A DNA stretch of 64,000 nucleotides, taken from the NCBI GenBank assembly GCA_022316685.1, contig JAKJHU010000542.1, positions 1 to 64,000 of the forward strand. The letters run 5' to 3'. Positions 11,436-23,934 of the stretch are shown piece after piece. This DNA is from Progne subis subis. Taxonomy: Eukaryota > Chordata > Aves > Passeriformes > Hirundinidae. Under the pieces are notes generated by a model. It saw only the letters and a list, made by a program, of their open reading frames with translations, did not search any database and was not told the origin of the DNA. Both the position numbers and the translations under genes were made by a program. The first letter of the stretch is position 1. Each line of letters opens with the position of its first letter.

Positions 11436-11572
11436 ACAACAGTGCCAGAATCATTCAAATTGGAAAAGACCTCCAAGAACATCGAGTTCCCACCTTATCA
11501 CCAGCCCAGAGCACTGAGTGCCACGTTCAGTCCTTCCTTGGACACCTCCAGGACTCCACCACCTCCTTGAAA
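11436..11572 (-). repeat. CR1 LINE 3' fragment
   Basis: Read on the minus strand it carries the CR1 phrase GGAGGTGTCCAAGGAAGG and the AATGATTCTGGCACTG-type end. Truncated at the 5' side, as is usual for CR1. Confidence 0.65.
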
Positions 11573-13245
11573 CCTGTGAACTCACACTGGGGGAACCTTG
11601 AGCTCAAATGCTGAGATTTGAGCTCAGACTGGGAGAATCTTCAGCTCAAGTGCTGGGATTTGGGTTTATTTTTGACACCTTCTCTGTGTTGCCTCCATGG
11701 TGTCATCCAAGAGCCACCGACTGCGGGGCTGTGGAAAGGAAGGTGTTGCAAAGAGCAGGTTTGGATCTCAGCTCAAGGGTGGCAGCTGATGGGTAAGACT
11801 GCGATGTTTTGAGAGGCAAAATATTCTGGTAGCTTCCAGCCACGGCTCCCTGTGGTTATTTTGAGTGTTCATGGGTGCAATAATTGCCATTTCTAGCGAG
11901 GCACAAGAAGCTGACAGTTGTGTCTGTGGAGCCTGCACTTAGGCAGGCAGCAGGAACAGCTGCATCGCCACAGGGCTGCTTCCAGAGGATGAATCCAGCA
12001 TAAGTAATGCAGAGGGGACCAGGCAGGGAAAGCTAAAATGGCCTGGTTTCTCTTGCTTTCAAATAAAAAATTCAAGACGTATGTTGGGAGTCACAAAATT
12101 CAGGCAGGAGCTCTAAACGAGCGAGGCTGACAAGTGAAATCGAGCCCTCTTTTACTGGGGAAGAACATTGCCTGCGATGCACACGATTTGATTTTCTTAT
12201 TAGTGCAAACCTCTCTTATTCCAAATAGCTGTAGGCCTGGAATTCAGCCCGACAGCTCTGGATTCTGCCAGCTGTCCCAGATGAAAACTCCTGGCTGGGC
12301 TGGCAGTGCCCTGGGTGCTGTCACCCTGCACATCCCTGCTGTCCTGGGTGTGTCTTTTGCATAGGAAAAGCTGAGTGATCCCGAGGAATTCGTGAAGGAA
12401 AATCAGCAGGTTTAGAGCCAGCAAGGGAATTCCTTCTGGGAAGCAGTTGCTAATATATTGCTGCTACAAATCTTCAGCTCTGCTTTGAGTTGCAAATCTC
12501 CTGGCATTTGTCTCAGGGCAATGTTTCCTTTGCTATCCCATCTTTTACGTAATCTGTCTGTTCTTCCATGGATCCTGGCTCTTGCTGCTGTGCTGTCTGA
12601 GGGAATTCCAAGCTGGCTACAGGAGAGATTTTGTCTTTTCCTTTATGTGCACGGTGGCTTGCACTTGCAGGAAATACAACTTTCATATATATAAATAGAC
12701 ACAAGAAATACGACCTCCATATACATAAAATCCATTTTTCATGTATATATCTTTTGTATATGCATATATCTCGTATATATTCTTATACTGGGTGATGGAG
12801 TGCTAAAAGCCATGCTGCCTAGTTGGAAAAAAAAAAAAAATCCTTTTATATTCAGAATAAACTTCCCACATTGAGCCATCTCCAATGTGTTGGGAGACAA
12901 CCCCGTGGCTCTACTTGTGCTTCTTCTCATTCTGCTTTCTAGATGTTGTTAAATCCCAATATATTCATTTATTTGCAGCTTCCCCTAAGAATTTAAATGC
13001 TGCTGAGGCTGGAGCAGATGTAAAAATGAGCTGTGATTTGAGCATCTGCTTGGCAATGGGGGGGCTGATAATTGACCACACAAGATTTCTGCCAGCTGAC
13101 CATTTGTCCATGTTTGCACTTTGTTATTGCCCTTTATCCAGCAGCCAATGGAATTATTTCCTTCCTGATGAGATCCTCCTTGGCAATTCTGGGGCTGGAT
13201 CAGCTACACAAATAATGAGGCTCCTAAAACTGTGTAATTTGGGGC
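11573..13245. other. Non-coding, no gene seen
   Basis: Mixed-complexity DNA with an AT-rich ATATAT stretch at 12684-12790 and a short A run near 12827-12840. No supported exon or RNA gene. Confidence 0.4.
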
Positions 13246-13420
13246 AGAATCACAGGATGGGTTGGGTTGGGAGGGACCTTAAGGATCGTCCTGTTCCACC
13301 CTCTGCCACGAGCAGGGAACCTCCCACTGCTCCAGGCACCTCTGGGAAACTGAGCTGCCTCCTGCCTGACCTCCATCCAAGTTTTCCCAACCAGGATTCC
13401 ATCCGGAGCTCTCCTTGAGG
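13246..13420 (-). repeat. CR1 LINE 3' fragment
   Basis: Carries AATCACAGGATGGGTTGGG followed by GGGACCTTAAGGATCGTC, the reverse complement of the CR1 3' end. Minus orientation. Confidence 0.7.
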
Positions 13421-16400
13421 CTTGGTGTGCTTGCTAGAGGTTTTTGATGCTTTTAAAAATTTTATCAGGCTTCTCACAACCTGGCAGAAACCTGATAAAT
13501 TATTTCCTTGGATGTCCCTGGAATCAAAGGGAGAAGAGGAGGAAATACCTTAGAAAGAGGCACAAACCATCTGGTTTTACTGTAATAACAAAGAACAATA
13601 TCTTAAAAAAACCAGACAGTGTGTTTAAGGTGATGGAAAGGGAGAGCAGTGTCAGGGAACAGATGGAGAAACAAATCTGTGAAATACAAATGAACTCTTT
13701 GCTAGCAGACTCTGCCTTGAAAGACTCTGCTCTCTTGATTGATGCTGAGCTGGCTGAGGGGAAGGAAAATCCTAAATCTTGAAGCAGTTTTTACCTGCCC
13801 AAATTAATTTTGCTTGGATGGAGAGCGGGCAGGGAAGGTGCAGGGCTGGGGCTGTGCTGACATAAAGGAAGAATTCCATTTAGTGGCTGAGCTCAGGAGG
13901 GAGATTTCACTTCAAAGCAAATGAAATCCACCTCCAAACCCTAAATTTCAAGAGATGTGGGATGGGGTAGGAATTGATAAAGTGGATTTCTAAGTTTGTG
14001 GTGAGGGGAGTGAGAAGTTACCTGGGTTCACAGTGTGATACTCAGGGTCCAAGGGCTTCTCTAGTGGCAAAGCTGAAATAATCCAAGCTCCTGGTTTCTA
14101 AATCAGTGGAACTTGCCTAAAAACCTCATCCCAAACCTGTAATTTGGACTCGACTGTTGTGGAAGGAATGAGGATGTGCCCAAGGAGAAAGAACTCCAAA
14201 GGTTTTAAGAGTTGTTCCGTGGCAGCTGAGTTCATCCAGCCCCCTTTCCTCAGGCCAAAAGGTCTCTGAGCTCTGGGGTGGATGGTGAGGCACTGGGATA
14301 AGTTCCTCCAAATATTTGGTGGGATTAATCTGCCCCTGGGACTTCCCCTCTTGGAGAGAAGCTCCATTCTTTTCCTGTGAGGCAGGGTTAAAGTTTCTCC
14401 AAGTCCTTTTCTCCCCTCAGGGGTGGAAACTGCACCCCTGGCAGTAGGAAATGTTCCCTCTATTTTTATGACCCGTTTCACCTCTGACTCAGGAGACCAA
14501 GGGAGGGAACTGAGATGTAGGAAGGCTCAAAATCTGTAAAAAATCGTGATTTCTTCCACACTGATTGCAGACTATGGGAACTGCTGAGTACGGTGAGAGT
14601 TTGCCTTGGAGAACTTCCCTTCCTCCCAAACAACCCGTGGATTTCTCAAGAAAAAACTTCTAAAAATCCCTTCTAGAAGTATCAACTCTTGGCAAGAAGT
14701 TATTCCTTTGGGTAAATAGGAGTTGATCCTGCAGATGTCCCTGGGATTGCTGGGGAGACGCCGTGTTCCCTGGGAAGGAGCTGTGATTCACATCCAGCAC
14801 ATGACTGCAGGGGGGAAAATCCTTGGAGTTTGGACTGGGCTCTGTGCTGCGCTCAGAGCCCCTGGGAAGGGAAAATTCCAGGGAACTGGCCTTTCCCTGA
14901 GCTCTGAGTGTTTGGGCTGGAGCCCTTCTGGTCACTGCCTGTTCTTGCTGAGCAGTGAAAATAAAACTCTCTGTGCTGTGCCAGAGGTGACAGCCCACTG
15001 CCAGGCAGATGTTCCTGCTCCAAGCCAGATGTTTGGACAGTGGTTTTGCAGGAGCGACACCCATGGTTGGATTTTGCTTTGAAAACCAGATGGTTTTGTG
15101 GTTCAGAAATGTGATTTTCTGAGTTGGGCTCATCCCTGTGCATAAATAAGATCAAAATAAGGCAGCAAAGTTGTTTTTTTCTCAAAACGCAGATGGAGCA
15201 AAGCTTTGTAGCACTCTGAGGCCTGCAGATAACCAAGCCCCTTGAAGCAGTTTGGGTTTTAATCTTGCTTTTCTGAGGCTGCCTAAAGTTTGTGGGGTTT
15301 TGTCTTGTTATTTCAGAACGTGCAAATGAGAGGATTTAAGGAGGGTGCAGCACTTGGTGAGGAAAATTTACTTTTTGTTTGAAGTTGAATGTCAGCCTTT
15401 GTGGTGGGCCAGGGAGAAGGAGCTTTGCAAAGAAAGTGATGAAGCACCAGGCAGAATTCCTGAAAGGAACTTTGATGTTCTCCCTTCTCAAGGTGCCTTC
15501 TTAGGATGTGGTTTCACTCTGAAAACCTCCTACCAAGAAAATCAGGTACCAGCTGCGAGCACCAAGGAAATGCAGATTTGTTTTCAGAGATGCTGCTGCT
15601 CCAGCCTCATCCAAATGCTCCTCTTCACTCTTTTCTTTTTTTTTTTTTTTCCCGAAATTCCCCAAATTCCAACCCATACCCAGTGGGTGAGCAAAAACTT
15701 GGCCAAACACCACGATTTCTAGAGAGTTCCTGAGCACTTTCAGTGCAACCCCATCGGATTTTGCTGCTGAGGAGCTGTGCTGGTCCTTGTTCTGCATTCA
15801 GAGGTGTTAATTGCTCTGGTTTTCAGTGGTTTTAAGTTTCATTTGTAACTTCTGCAAAAGCATTCCGTGAGATTTGCACTCGAGTTTATAAATATTTTGT
15901 GGCTTTTGGTGCAGTTTTCTTCTTTCCTGTGTGACTGAGCAACTCCAAATGAGTTGGAGGTGGATAGGTTGATCTTCCCAGGGGTGCCAGCAGGGCCTTG
16001 TGACTCCTTTAGGTACTTATAGGTGGAATTTTGGAGGGCAAATTAAGTTTATTCAGCCAGCAAATCATCTCAAACCTGGCTATTTTTGGGGATGCTTTTG
16101 GCTCATGTGATCTTAAAGAAATCAAAACTTTGGCTCGGTACCGATGATTTTTTTTAATGTGGTTCACAGATTTTATTCTGTGGCACCCAGACCAGGACAG
16201 GGCTTTGGAAAACAGGCAAGTTTCTCCCTGCCCTGAACGTGCAGGGACTGAGACAGGGAGAATGGAAATAATTTGTCCAGAGGATCAGCAGTGAAAGCTT
16301 GGAGTAGAGCCTGACTGCACAAACTCCCAGATGTCAGAGAATGCAGGCAGGAAGGAACCCATGGACAGCACTTCTGGGGCTGGGGCACGGCCAGTGGCAG

Positions 16401-16609
16401 AGCTTTGTGATGTGTCAGGTCCTCGGTGCCACCAGAGCCTCTCAGGTGACTTTTACCCCTGTAAATTTAATTTACAGAGAGCTCTGCATTGAGGGAGGAG
16501 GAGAAATCCCTTGGAAGCACGTGAGAGTTGTCAGCACGTGGTGGCTCCCAGCTTTTAAACCGGTGAACCCCACAAATGAAGTTATTTGAAAAAGGAATCA
16601 TTTTGGGAC
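13421..16609. other. Non-coding, no gene seen
   Basis: No recognised gene. An open frame at 13444-13782 reads Lys/Glu-rich after 13610 but has no homolog I know and no clear splice sites. Poly-pyrimidine runs occur at 15640-15655. Confidence 0.35.
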
Positions 16610-16770
16610 AATTCCACCTGATATCCGTGGAACCCCTGGATGTTTTGGGTTGGAAGGGACATAAAGGTCATTCAGATCATCTCGGTCAGGGCAGAGACAA
16701 CTTTCACTATCCCAGGTTGTTCCAATCCCTGTCCAACCTGGCCTTGGACATTTCCAGGGATGGAAATTCT
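16610..16770 (-). repeat. CR1 LINE 3' fragment
   Basis: GGGTTGGAAGGGACATAAAGG and TTGTTCCAATCC are reverse complements of the CR1 3' consensus. Minus orientation. Confidence 0.75.
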
Positions 16771-17740
16771 CAGCAGGCAGCTCCTGACTGTGCCAGGGAG
16801 GTGCTGATGGTGTCTCCAGGGGCAGGAGTGGCATTTGTGTTCTTTGGGAGTGTAAAACTCTGCCATGAAGCAGCTCTGCGCTTTGGGAAGGATTGAGGCT
16901 TCTGGGCACCCTTAGTGCTGCAAATTTCCCTGTTTGACATTGCAAACCATTCACATCTGGATGGTGGAGAGAGGAGGGAGGGACTGTGGATTAAGCCTTC
17001 ATGGAAGGACAGGGTGTTTTGCTGTGTGTTTGCTGTTAGGGGGTAGCCAAGGGCCCTGCTGATGATTTTTGCTGTAGTAGAACCCAGTGATATCAATAAA
17101 AACCAGAGTAAAACTGGCTTTGTGCAAGTGCTGCGTGAGCGCTGATGAAAAAGCCTCACAATTAAAAATTTGATAGTGTTCATCAACGTATTGCAGCTGG
17201 AAAACAACGAGACTGAAACAAAACCACTCTGTGGGGCTTTTTTTTTTTTTCTGCCTTCATCTCAAAAACTAACCAGCTCTTCCCTGCAAGGAGGAAGAAA
17301 TGACATCCTGAAACTGGAAATAGTGGAAACTGAAAATATGCTCCCTTTAGTTTGAGAGGATATTTAGGTGCAGAACGGGTCTGGATGGTATAAATAGGTT
17401 TTATTTAGCAGTTGGTGACATTGAAGGTGGGGGTTTTGTGAGTTCAAAAGGACAGCGATGCTGCAAGGTGTCAAATGGCATCGTGGGGCTCTGTCATTAT
17501 TACCACTCAGTGGTTCTGCTTCCAGCACATCCAGATTCCAAGGAAAAAGAGAATTTTTCTGGCTGCCAGCTTTGCTGCCTCCATCTGGGAATGGGAAATT
17601 CAAGCTGTGCCTTCCCTGGCTCTGTCACTAATAATGAAGATTCTTCATTTGGAACTTACTTAACCAAAACTGAGGCTGAAGGAGAATCCAGCTCCTTTTT
17701 TTTTTTTCTCCTCAAGACATGTGGGCTGCAGCACCGCCGA

Positions 17741-18420
17741 GGGGGAACAGCATCATTTTAATGCCTGAGGTCACCAGACGATTCAATAGACGCCAGATTT
17801 GTGGAGCAAACAGAAGATATTTTAGCATAACAAGCGCATTGATCGGGCAGCTTTTTAACAAACACCGGAGAAGAATTTAATTCGGCCAGCTCTGCTTCCA
17901 GGCGAGGCTGTAATAGCTCATTACGCATCGTTAAGAAGCTTTTTGTCCCTTTTTTTTTTCCTGCAAATCTGTGGGAAATTACATTTGGTGGAACATATGG
18001 TCTCATCTTCTCCTCGGGAAGTGCAGGCCTCGCCGAGGTGCCGAGGTGCCGTGTGGAGAGATTCTCCCCACACCCCTTTTGCTTTTGAAATGTAAGTAAT
18101 TTGTCTGGAAGGGAAATTGTGGGATTAGCAAATACTTTGTTCCCAGCTGATTCAAGTCTCAGATTATTCTACAGCGGGAGATGAATCAGTTGTTCAATCA
18201 CCACATGTAATTATTCATGATTATTTTCCCTGGCAGGGCATTGAAACTGCGATGTGCACAACTGAAACATGGCATAAATGCTGAAAAAATAATGGCCTAG
18301 AGGTTCTGGAAATCTACTAAATTCATTTTGGTTTTCATGTGATTGTTGGCTTTAGGAATAATTGCTGTCCAGTCTCTGGAGATGCAAATAAGGGGGGGGA
18401 AAAATATTAGACATGGGTCT
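17741..18420. promoter_or_regulatory. Possible enhancer or conserved non-coding block
   Basis: Complex, AT-rich, non-repetitive DNA unlike its surroundings. It holds homeobox-type cores (GTAATAGCTCATTACG around 17911-17926; TAATTATTCATGATTATT around 18209-18226), CAGCTG (18146-18151) and an octamer ATGCAAAT near 18383. It lies downstream of the recognised FNDC5 exons. Function is inferred from composition only. Confidence 0.25.
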
Positions 18421-18618
18421 GATTCAGTGCCACCTGGGTTCCTCTATCCCCTTCTGTGATGGGGAACTTTCTGTGGAATTTTGATATAAAATTTAAATAT
18501 AAATATAAATATGTGGGTGTAGAGAGCAAGGCTCTTAAACCTCTGCTTTGCCAGAGCATTGGAATCATCTAATATCCAGAAAATTACTGCAAGCTGTAAT
18601 ATCTGAAGGACTCCTGTT

Positions 18619-18748
18619 GGATATTTGGATCCCTGGAAACGTTCCAGGACAGGGCTTGGAACAACCTGCTCTGGTGGAAGGTTGGGTGGAACAAAACGAT
18701 CTTTATGTCCCTTCCAACCCAAACCATTCCTCGATTCTGTGGCTGAGG
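18619..18748 (+). repeat. CR1 LINE 3' fragment
   Basis: Contains TTTGGATCCCTGGAAACG, TTGGAACAACCTGCTCTGG and CTTCCAACCCAAACCATTC, the CR1 3' end in plus orientation, lying 250 bp from the FNDC5 membrane exon. Confidence 0.75.
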
Positions 18749-18993
18749 GCGTCATAATCAGGGCAGTCTGGAAAAAAAATGAGATTACAGGGTTAGCCCT
18801 AGGGAATTGCTTCTGTGAAATACATCTTCCGTTTCCTGGTGGACCAAACTGGAGCTGCAAAGCCCAACCTGAGGTGCCCTTACAGCTGAGAACTCCACAC
18901 TTTTTGTAGCAGGAAGGGTTTCTTGCATGGTTCCACGTGCAGCCAGGCGTTCCTAAGGATATCCCGTGGATGTTACAGGGAGTTAGGACTGAC

Positions 18994-19086
18994 CTGCCCA
19001 CATAAACAGCACCACAACAATGATGAGAATTTCCCCTGCTGGCAGCTGTTGGTTCTTCTTGGCCATCTCCTTCATCGTCACCTCAT
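18994..19086 (-). CDS. FNDC5: FNDC5 transmembrane exon
   Basis: Acceptor TTGTGCAG at 19087-19094 and donor GCAG|GTCAGT at 18993. The exon reads DEVTMKEMAKKNQQLP, then GEILIIVVVLFMWAG. This is the juxtamembrane stretch (DEVTMKEM) and the start of the single membrane helix of FNDC5, the irisin precursor. The first Asp codon is completed from the previous exon. The cytoplasmic exon that should follow at lower coordinates was not found by eye. Confidence 0.9.
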
Positions 19087-19214
19087 CTGCACAAGGGCAA
19101 AGAGACACCGTGAGACCCAAAACCCAGCTCAGAGCCTGGCTGAGGAGTGCCCTGACCCCACTCAGAGTGTCAGGGGCAGAGCCAGCAGGGAGAGAGTCCT
19201 GAGACTCCTTAGGG

Positions 19215-19395
19215 CACTTGGATTAGGATTTAGGAATGGATTTCTCTGAGAAGCTGTGGCTTCTCCACCCCTGGAAGTGTCCAAGGCCAGCTTGGAGCAA
19301 CCTGGAGTAGTGGAAATGTCCCTGCCCATGGCAGGGGATGGAACAGGATGAGCTTTCTGTCCCTTCCAACCCAAACCAGTGTGAGGTTCCAGGAT
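19215..19395 (+). repeat. CR1 LINE 3' fragment
   Basis: GGAAGTGTCCAAGGCCAGC, CTTGGAGCAACCTGG and CCTTCCAACCCAAACCAG mark a plus-strand CR1 end inside the FNDC5 intron. Confidence 0.8.
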
Positions 19396-19899
19396 TCATC
19401 CTGTGACATCCTGAGGGGCGGAGGCAAGGAGCTGGGCAGTGTTATCTGTCCCCGTGGCTGCTCTCTCTGCTGTCCCTGTCCCTGTCCGTGCCATCTGCAC
19501 CTGTCACAAAGCCTTGCATGCTCCAGCAGTTCCAGCTCAGGAGCGTGGAGAGCCTGGCAGGATATTTTTCAGCTGAGTCTTGGGATTCAGAAAGCAGCAG
19601 AGCCTTTTTGCAGGGAGTAATTCACCTGCTTGGCTTCAAAGCATTAAGGAGATTACAGCTCAGACCCTCAGGAAAGAAGCAGTGCTCCTCTTAGTGCTTC
19701 CAGATAAACAGCAATTCAGGATTTACAGCCTCCAAATCAGTTTAATAAAGAGAGTCGAGGACTCGCATCCTCAGAACCATGGCCAAAAGCCCTGGAACAG
19801 GCTGGGCCCGCAGCAGGCAGGGAGGGACCTGGGTGTCCCCACAGCCCTGCATGCCCGACCCTCTCTGGAGCAGGGTTCTTCCTGACAGAAAACCCTCGA

Positions 19900-20065
19900 C
19901 AGCCTGGTTTGGCTAAAGAGGAACTTGCCAATGAGGAAGTGCCAGATTTTCTCCGTGGAGGTACTGAAAACCCAGCTGGATGTGATCCTGGACAACCTGC
20001 TCTGCTTGACCCTGCCTGGGTGATCTCAAGAGATCTTCCAACCTCAGCTCTCTGTGATTTGGCAG
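19900..20065 (+). repeat. CR1 LINE 3' fragment, diverged
   Basis: AACCCAGCTGGATGTGATCC, CAACCTGCTCTGCTTGACCC and TCTTCCAACCTCAGC correspond to an older CR1 end in plus orientation within the FNDC5 intron. Confidence 0.65.
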
Positions 20066-20523
20066 AAATATTGAAAATTTAAGAAAAGTGGGAGCCTCCG
20101 GGTATTTTTTCCCCCTGAAATCCAAACACAGGAGGCCCCATGAATCCCACAAGTGCCCTGTGGGCAGCGGTGTGCCCAGTGGTTCCTCATGAGTTCATGA
20201 ATATCCCCTGGCATTCTCCACTTGTAGGAAGCAGGGCACAGAGCTGCAAACCTCTTCCTCACTTCGTTAAATCTTATCTGAACCCGGAGAAGCAGCAGCC
20301 ACCTCCAGCAGCATCTCCCTGTCACCTTGTGCCCTCAGCACATCCTGAGAGGATGCTCAGCCCCATGAGTGTTTATCCCAAAGGATTTATCCTGTTTATC
20401 CTACAGGGTTTATCCCATTTATCCCACAGGGTTTCTCCCAGCTCCTCTCACCACACAGGATCCTGGTTCTTCTCTGTGGAGCCCTGTGTCCCAGGGGCCA
20501 CGTAGGAACTCACCCACACTTGC

Positions 20524-20722
20524 CTTTATTTTTAGAGGCTAGTTTCTCAGCTTCCCTGGGGGTCTTGAAGAGGACTGGCTCACTGGCAGGGCTCTGGCCT
20601 TGGATGCTGATGGCCTGGACATGCACAATGTACTCAGTGTCCTCCTCTAGGTCCCAGAGGGCACAGGAGTGGGTGGTGGTGTTCACCTCCTGGATGAAGT
20701 GCAGCATCCGCACGTCCTTCTT
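20524..20722 (-). CDS. FNDC5: FNDC5 fibronectin III exon (second half of irisin)
   Basis: Starts after acceptor CTTCCAG with KKDVRMLHFIQEVNTTT, continues ALWDLEEDTEYIVHVQA, and ends in PREAEKLASKNK plus the first base of the Asp codon. This is the second half of the FN3 domain secreted as irisin, including an N-glycosylation site (NTT). The exon is followed by GCAAGT at 20523-20518, a GC rather than GT donor. The matching acceptor at 19087-19089 is ordinary, so this is a GC-AG intron. The sequence is otherwise intact. Confidence 0.92.
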
Positions 20723-21034
20723 CTGGAAGCCGAGAGTGGAGAGCACAGAGCGGTGGAGAGGCCTCCCCGTGTGCATCTGCTGGCACCTAAGGCCACTGCT
20801 TCCTGCCCTGCCCACCACGTGGATGTGGAGAAACCGTCGGGATCCTTCCCTCTCTGCAGCCACCGACGCGCAAAGCACCACCGCAAAGGGGACGGGGGAG
20901 CCAAATCCCCTCCGGCACCACGAGGGACAGGACGGGAAGGAACGGGCTGAAACTGCAGCAAGAGGATTTGGGAGCTGAAGGGACGTGAGGGGGAGATGGA
21001 CGTGGCTGAAACTGGGTAATTCTAGGCACGGTAC

Positions 21035-21150
21035 CTGTTGGGAAATGGCAAATCCAATGACAACTTCGTCTTCCACGACATCCCAAGTGACCACGTCCGA
21101 GTTGGCTTTCAGGTGTTTGACTGTGACATTTACTGGAGCCGACGGGCTGT
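21035..21150 (-). CDS. FNDC5: FNDC5 fibronectin III exon (first half of irisin)
   Basis: Acceptor CCCTCCTTGCAG is followed by an exon reading DSPSAPVNVTVKHLKANSDV and ending DEVVIGFAISQQ, with donor CAACAG|GTACCG at 21034. It encodes the first FN3 strands of FNDC5, a single-pass membrane protein whose shed ectodomain is irisin. N-glycosylation site NVT is present. The signal-peptide exon should lie upstream (above 21150 on this strand), but the DNA from 21305 on is CR1, a zinc-finger fragment and satellites. The 5' end is therefore missing, distant or displaced. Confidence 0.92.
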
Positions 21151-21301
21151 CTGCAAGGAGGGAGAGCAGAGCCTTTACAGGGGCAGGAGGCACAGTGAGG
21201 GCAAGGAAAGGAGTGGAAAAGGGCCTTCCTTAGGATCCATTTTGGATATGTGACCTGGAAATTGCAGGTACTCCAGGTATCAATTCCCATGGCGGAGCTA
21301 G

Positions 21302-22700
<1,399 letters not shown>

Positions 22701-22734
22701 TTCTCCTGACTTTTTCTTCTCAACATTTGGATAA

Positions 22735-23400
22735 CATCTGAAGTTGTAGGGTTTAGAGTTTTCTGAGTCAGTGCTTTTTGTAGTGCCTTACCATAATTAC
22801 AGGTTTAATAGAAGTTATAAGTGACGTTAAATACTATTCCTCTGTAAATGGTTAAGTCATAGGTTATAAGTTCAGAAAAATACTTTCAAGTGCTGTTTTT
22901 TGTCTAAATTGTGAAGTTGAAGGTGTAAGTTGAAGTTAAGGTATAAGTCAAGTCCCTGTTAAGTTGGAGCTCTGTGACGCTTTTAAGCCACACGTTCCTT
23001 TGATCCTTGCCCTCACTGTCCTCTTGTCACACACACTGGGACAGTCCTCGGTTCATTTCTGGTTTGATTGCCTGGACTTTGTTTGGTTCTGTTGTTGCTT
23101 TTCTTTCTTGGTGTGCCTGAAGTGTCCAGTCATGGACAGAGTGACTCTTGCAAGGAACTTTGTCATGCCTCACCATCTGTGCTCCTAACTGGTGATTTTT
23201 GTCAAATATGCTAATCTGCTTAACTTATAGAACTGTAGTCACCCTTTGGGGGCTGGGCATTTTGTGGACATTTTCCATATCTGCCCCTTGGAGGCCTCCA
23301 ATAAACATCAGCCTTTCTACTACCTCCTCTATAATATTATCTCTAATGGGGGTTGCTTTTCTCCTCTTGTTTTATGCTCCTTTGGCACTGTGACTAGGGC
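22735..23400 (+). repeat. Possible solo LTR
   Basis: AT-rich DNA with short repeats of AAGTTATAAG type (22800-22960), then a pyrimidine-rich stretch and AATAAA at about 23301 followed by about 90 bp. This layout is LTR-like. Ends were not fixed and no target duplication was found. Confidence 0.35.
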
Positions 23401-23669
23401 TTACTGGCTTGCTTCTCTGCTCCTCTGCCACTTGGGAGAGGAAAAATCCTCTGCACTTGGTAGGCTCCTACAAGTCCCATTCCTCAAACCTGTCCTGGGG
23501 ATGGATCAGGGATGGAGTATCTCATGATCATTGGTGCTTAGTGGGTGGAAAACTTCTGTTATCATAACATTGTGGTAGTTCTGTTCCATTCTCTATGTAT
23601 TTTATAGTGAAGAACTGTTATTCCTTTTCCCACAGTTTTGCTCGGGAGCCCTGTAATTTTGGAATTTCA

Positions 23670-23870
23670 TCCAAGGGGATCATGGGGACACTTTTAGGTC
23701 TCATGGAACCAAGGGGCCAGTGTGATTCTGAGAGGCCCCGTGGATCCAAGGAGACCACTGTGCTCCTGCAGGACCCCATGGAATCATGGAGTCCATTGTG
23801 ACACTGCTGGGCGCCATGGAACCAAGGACTCCTGTGACACTGAGGAACCTCATGGAAACAAGGGAACAGG
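23670..23870 (+). repeat. Minisatellite, unit about 50 bp
   Basis: Repeats of a CATGGAACCAAGG ... CTGTGACACTGA phrase. The same family returns at 24945-25140 in this orientation and at 32250-32710 inverted. Confidence 0.65.
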
Positions 23871-23934
23871 GAACAGGTCTGGCTGGCCTGGCCTCCCAGG
23901 GGCTGCCTGACAGCTCCAGCTGACCATGGAATGT

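Noticed and set aside
13444..13782. Open frame with a charged C-terminal half (KVMERESSVREQMEKQ)
   Set aside because: No known homolog, no convincing acceptor at the point where the charged part begins, and a CR1 fragment just upstream.
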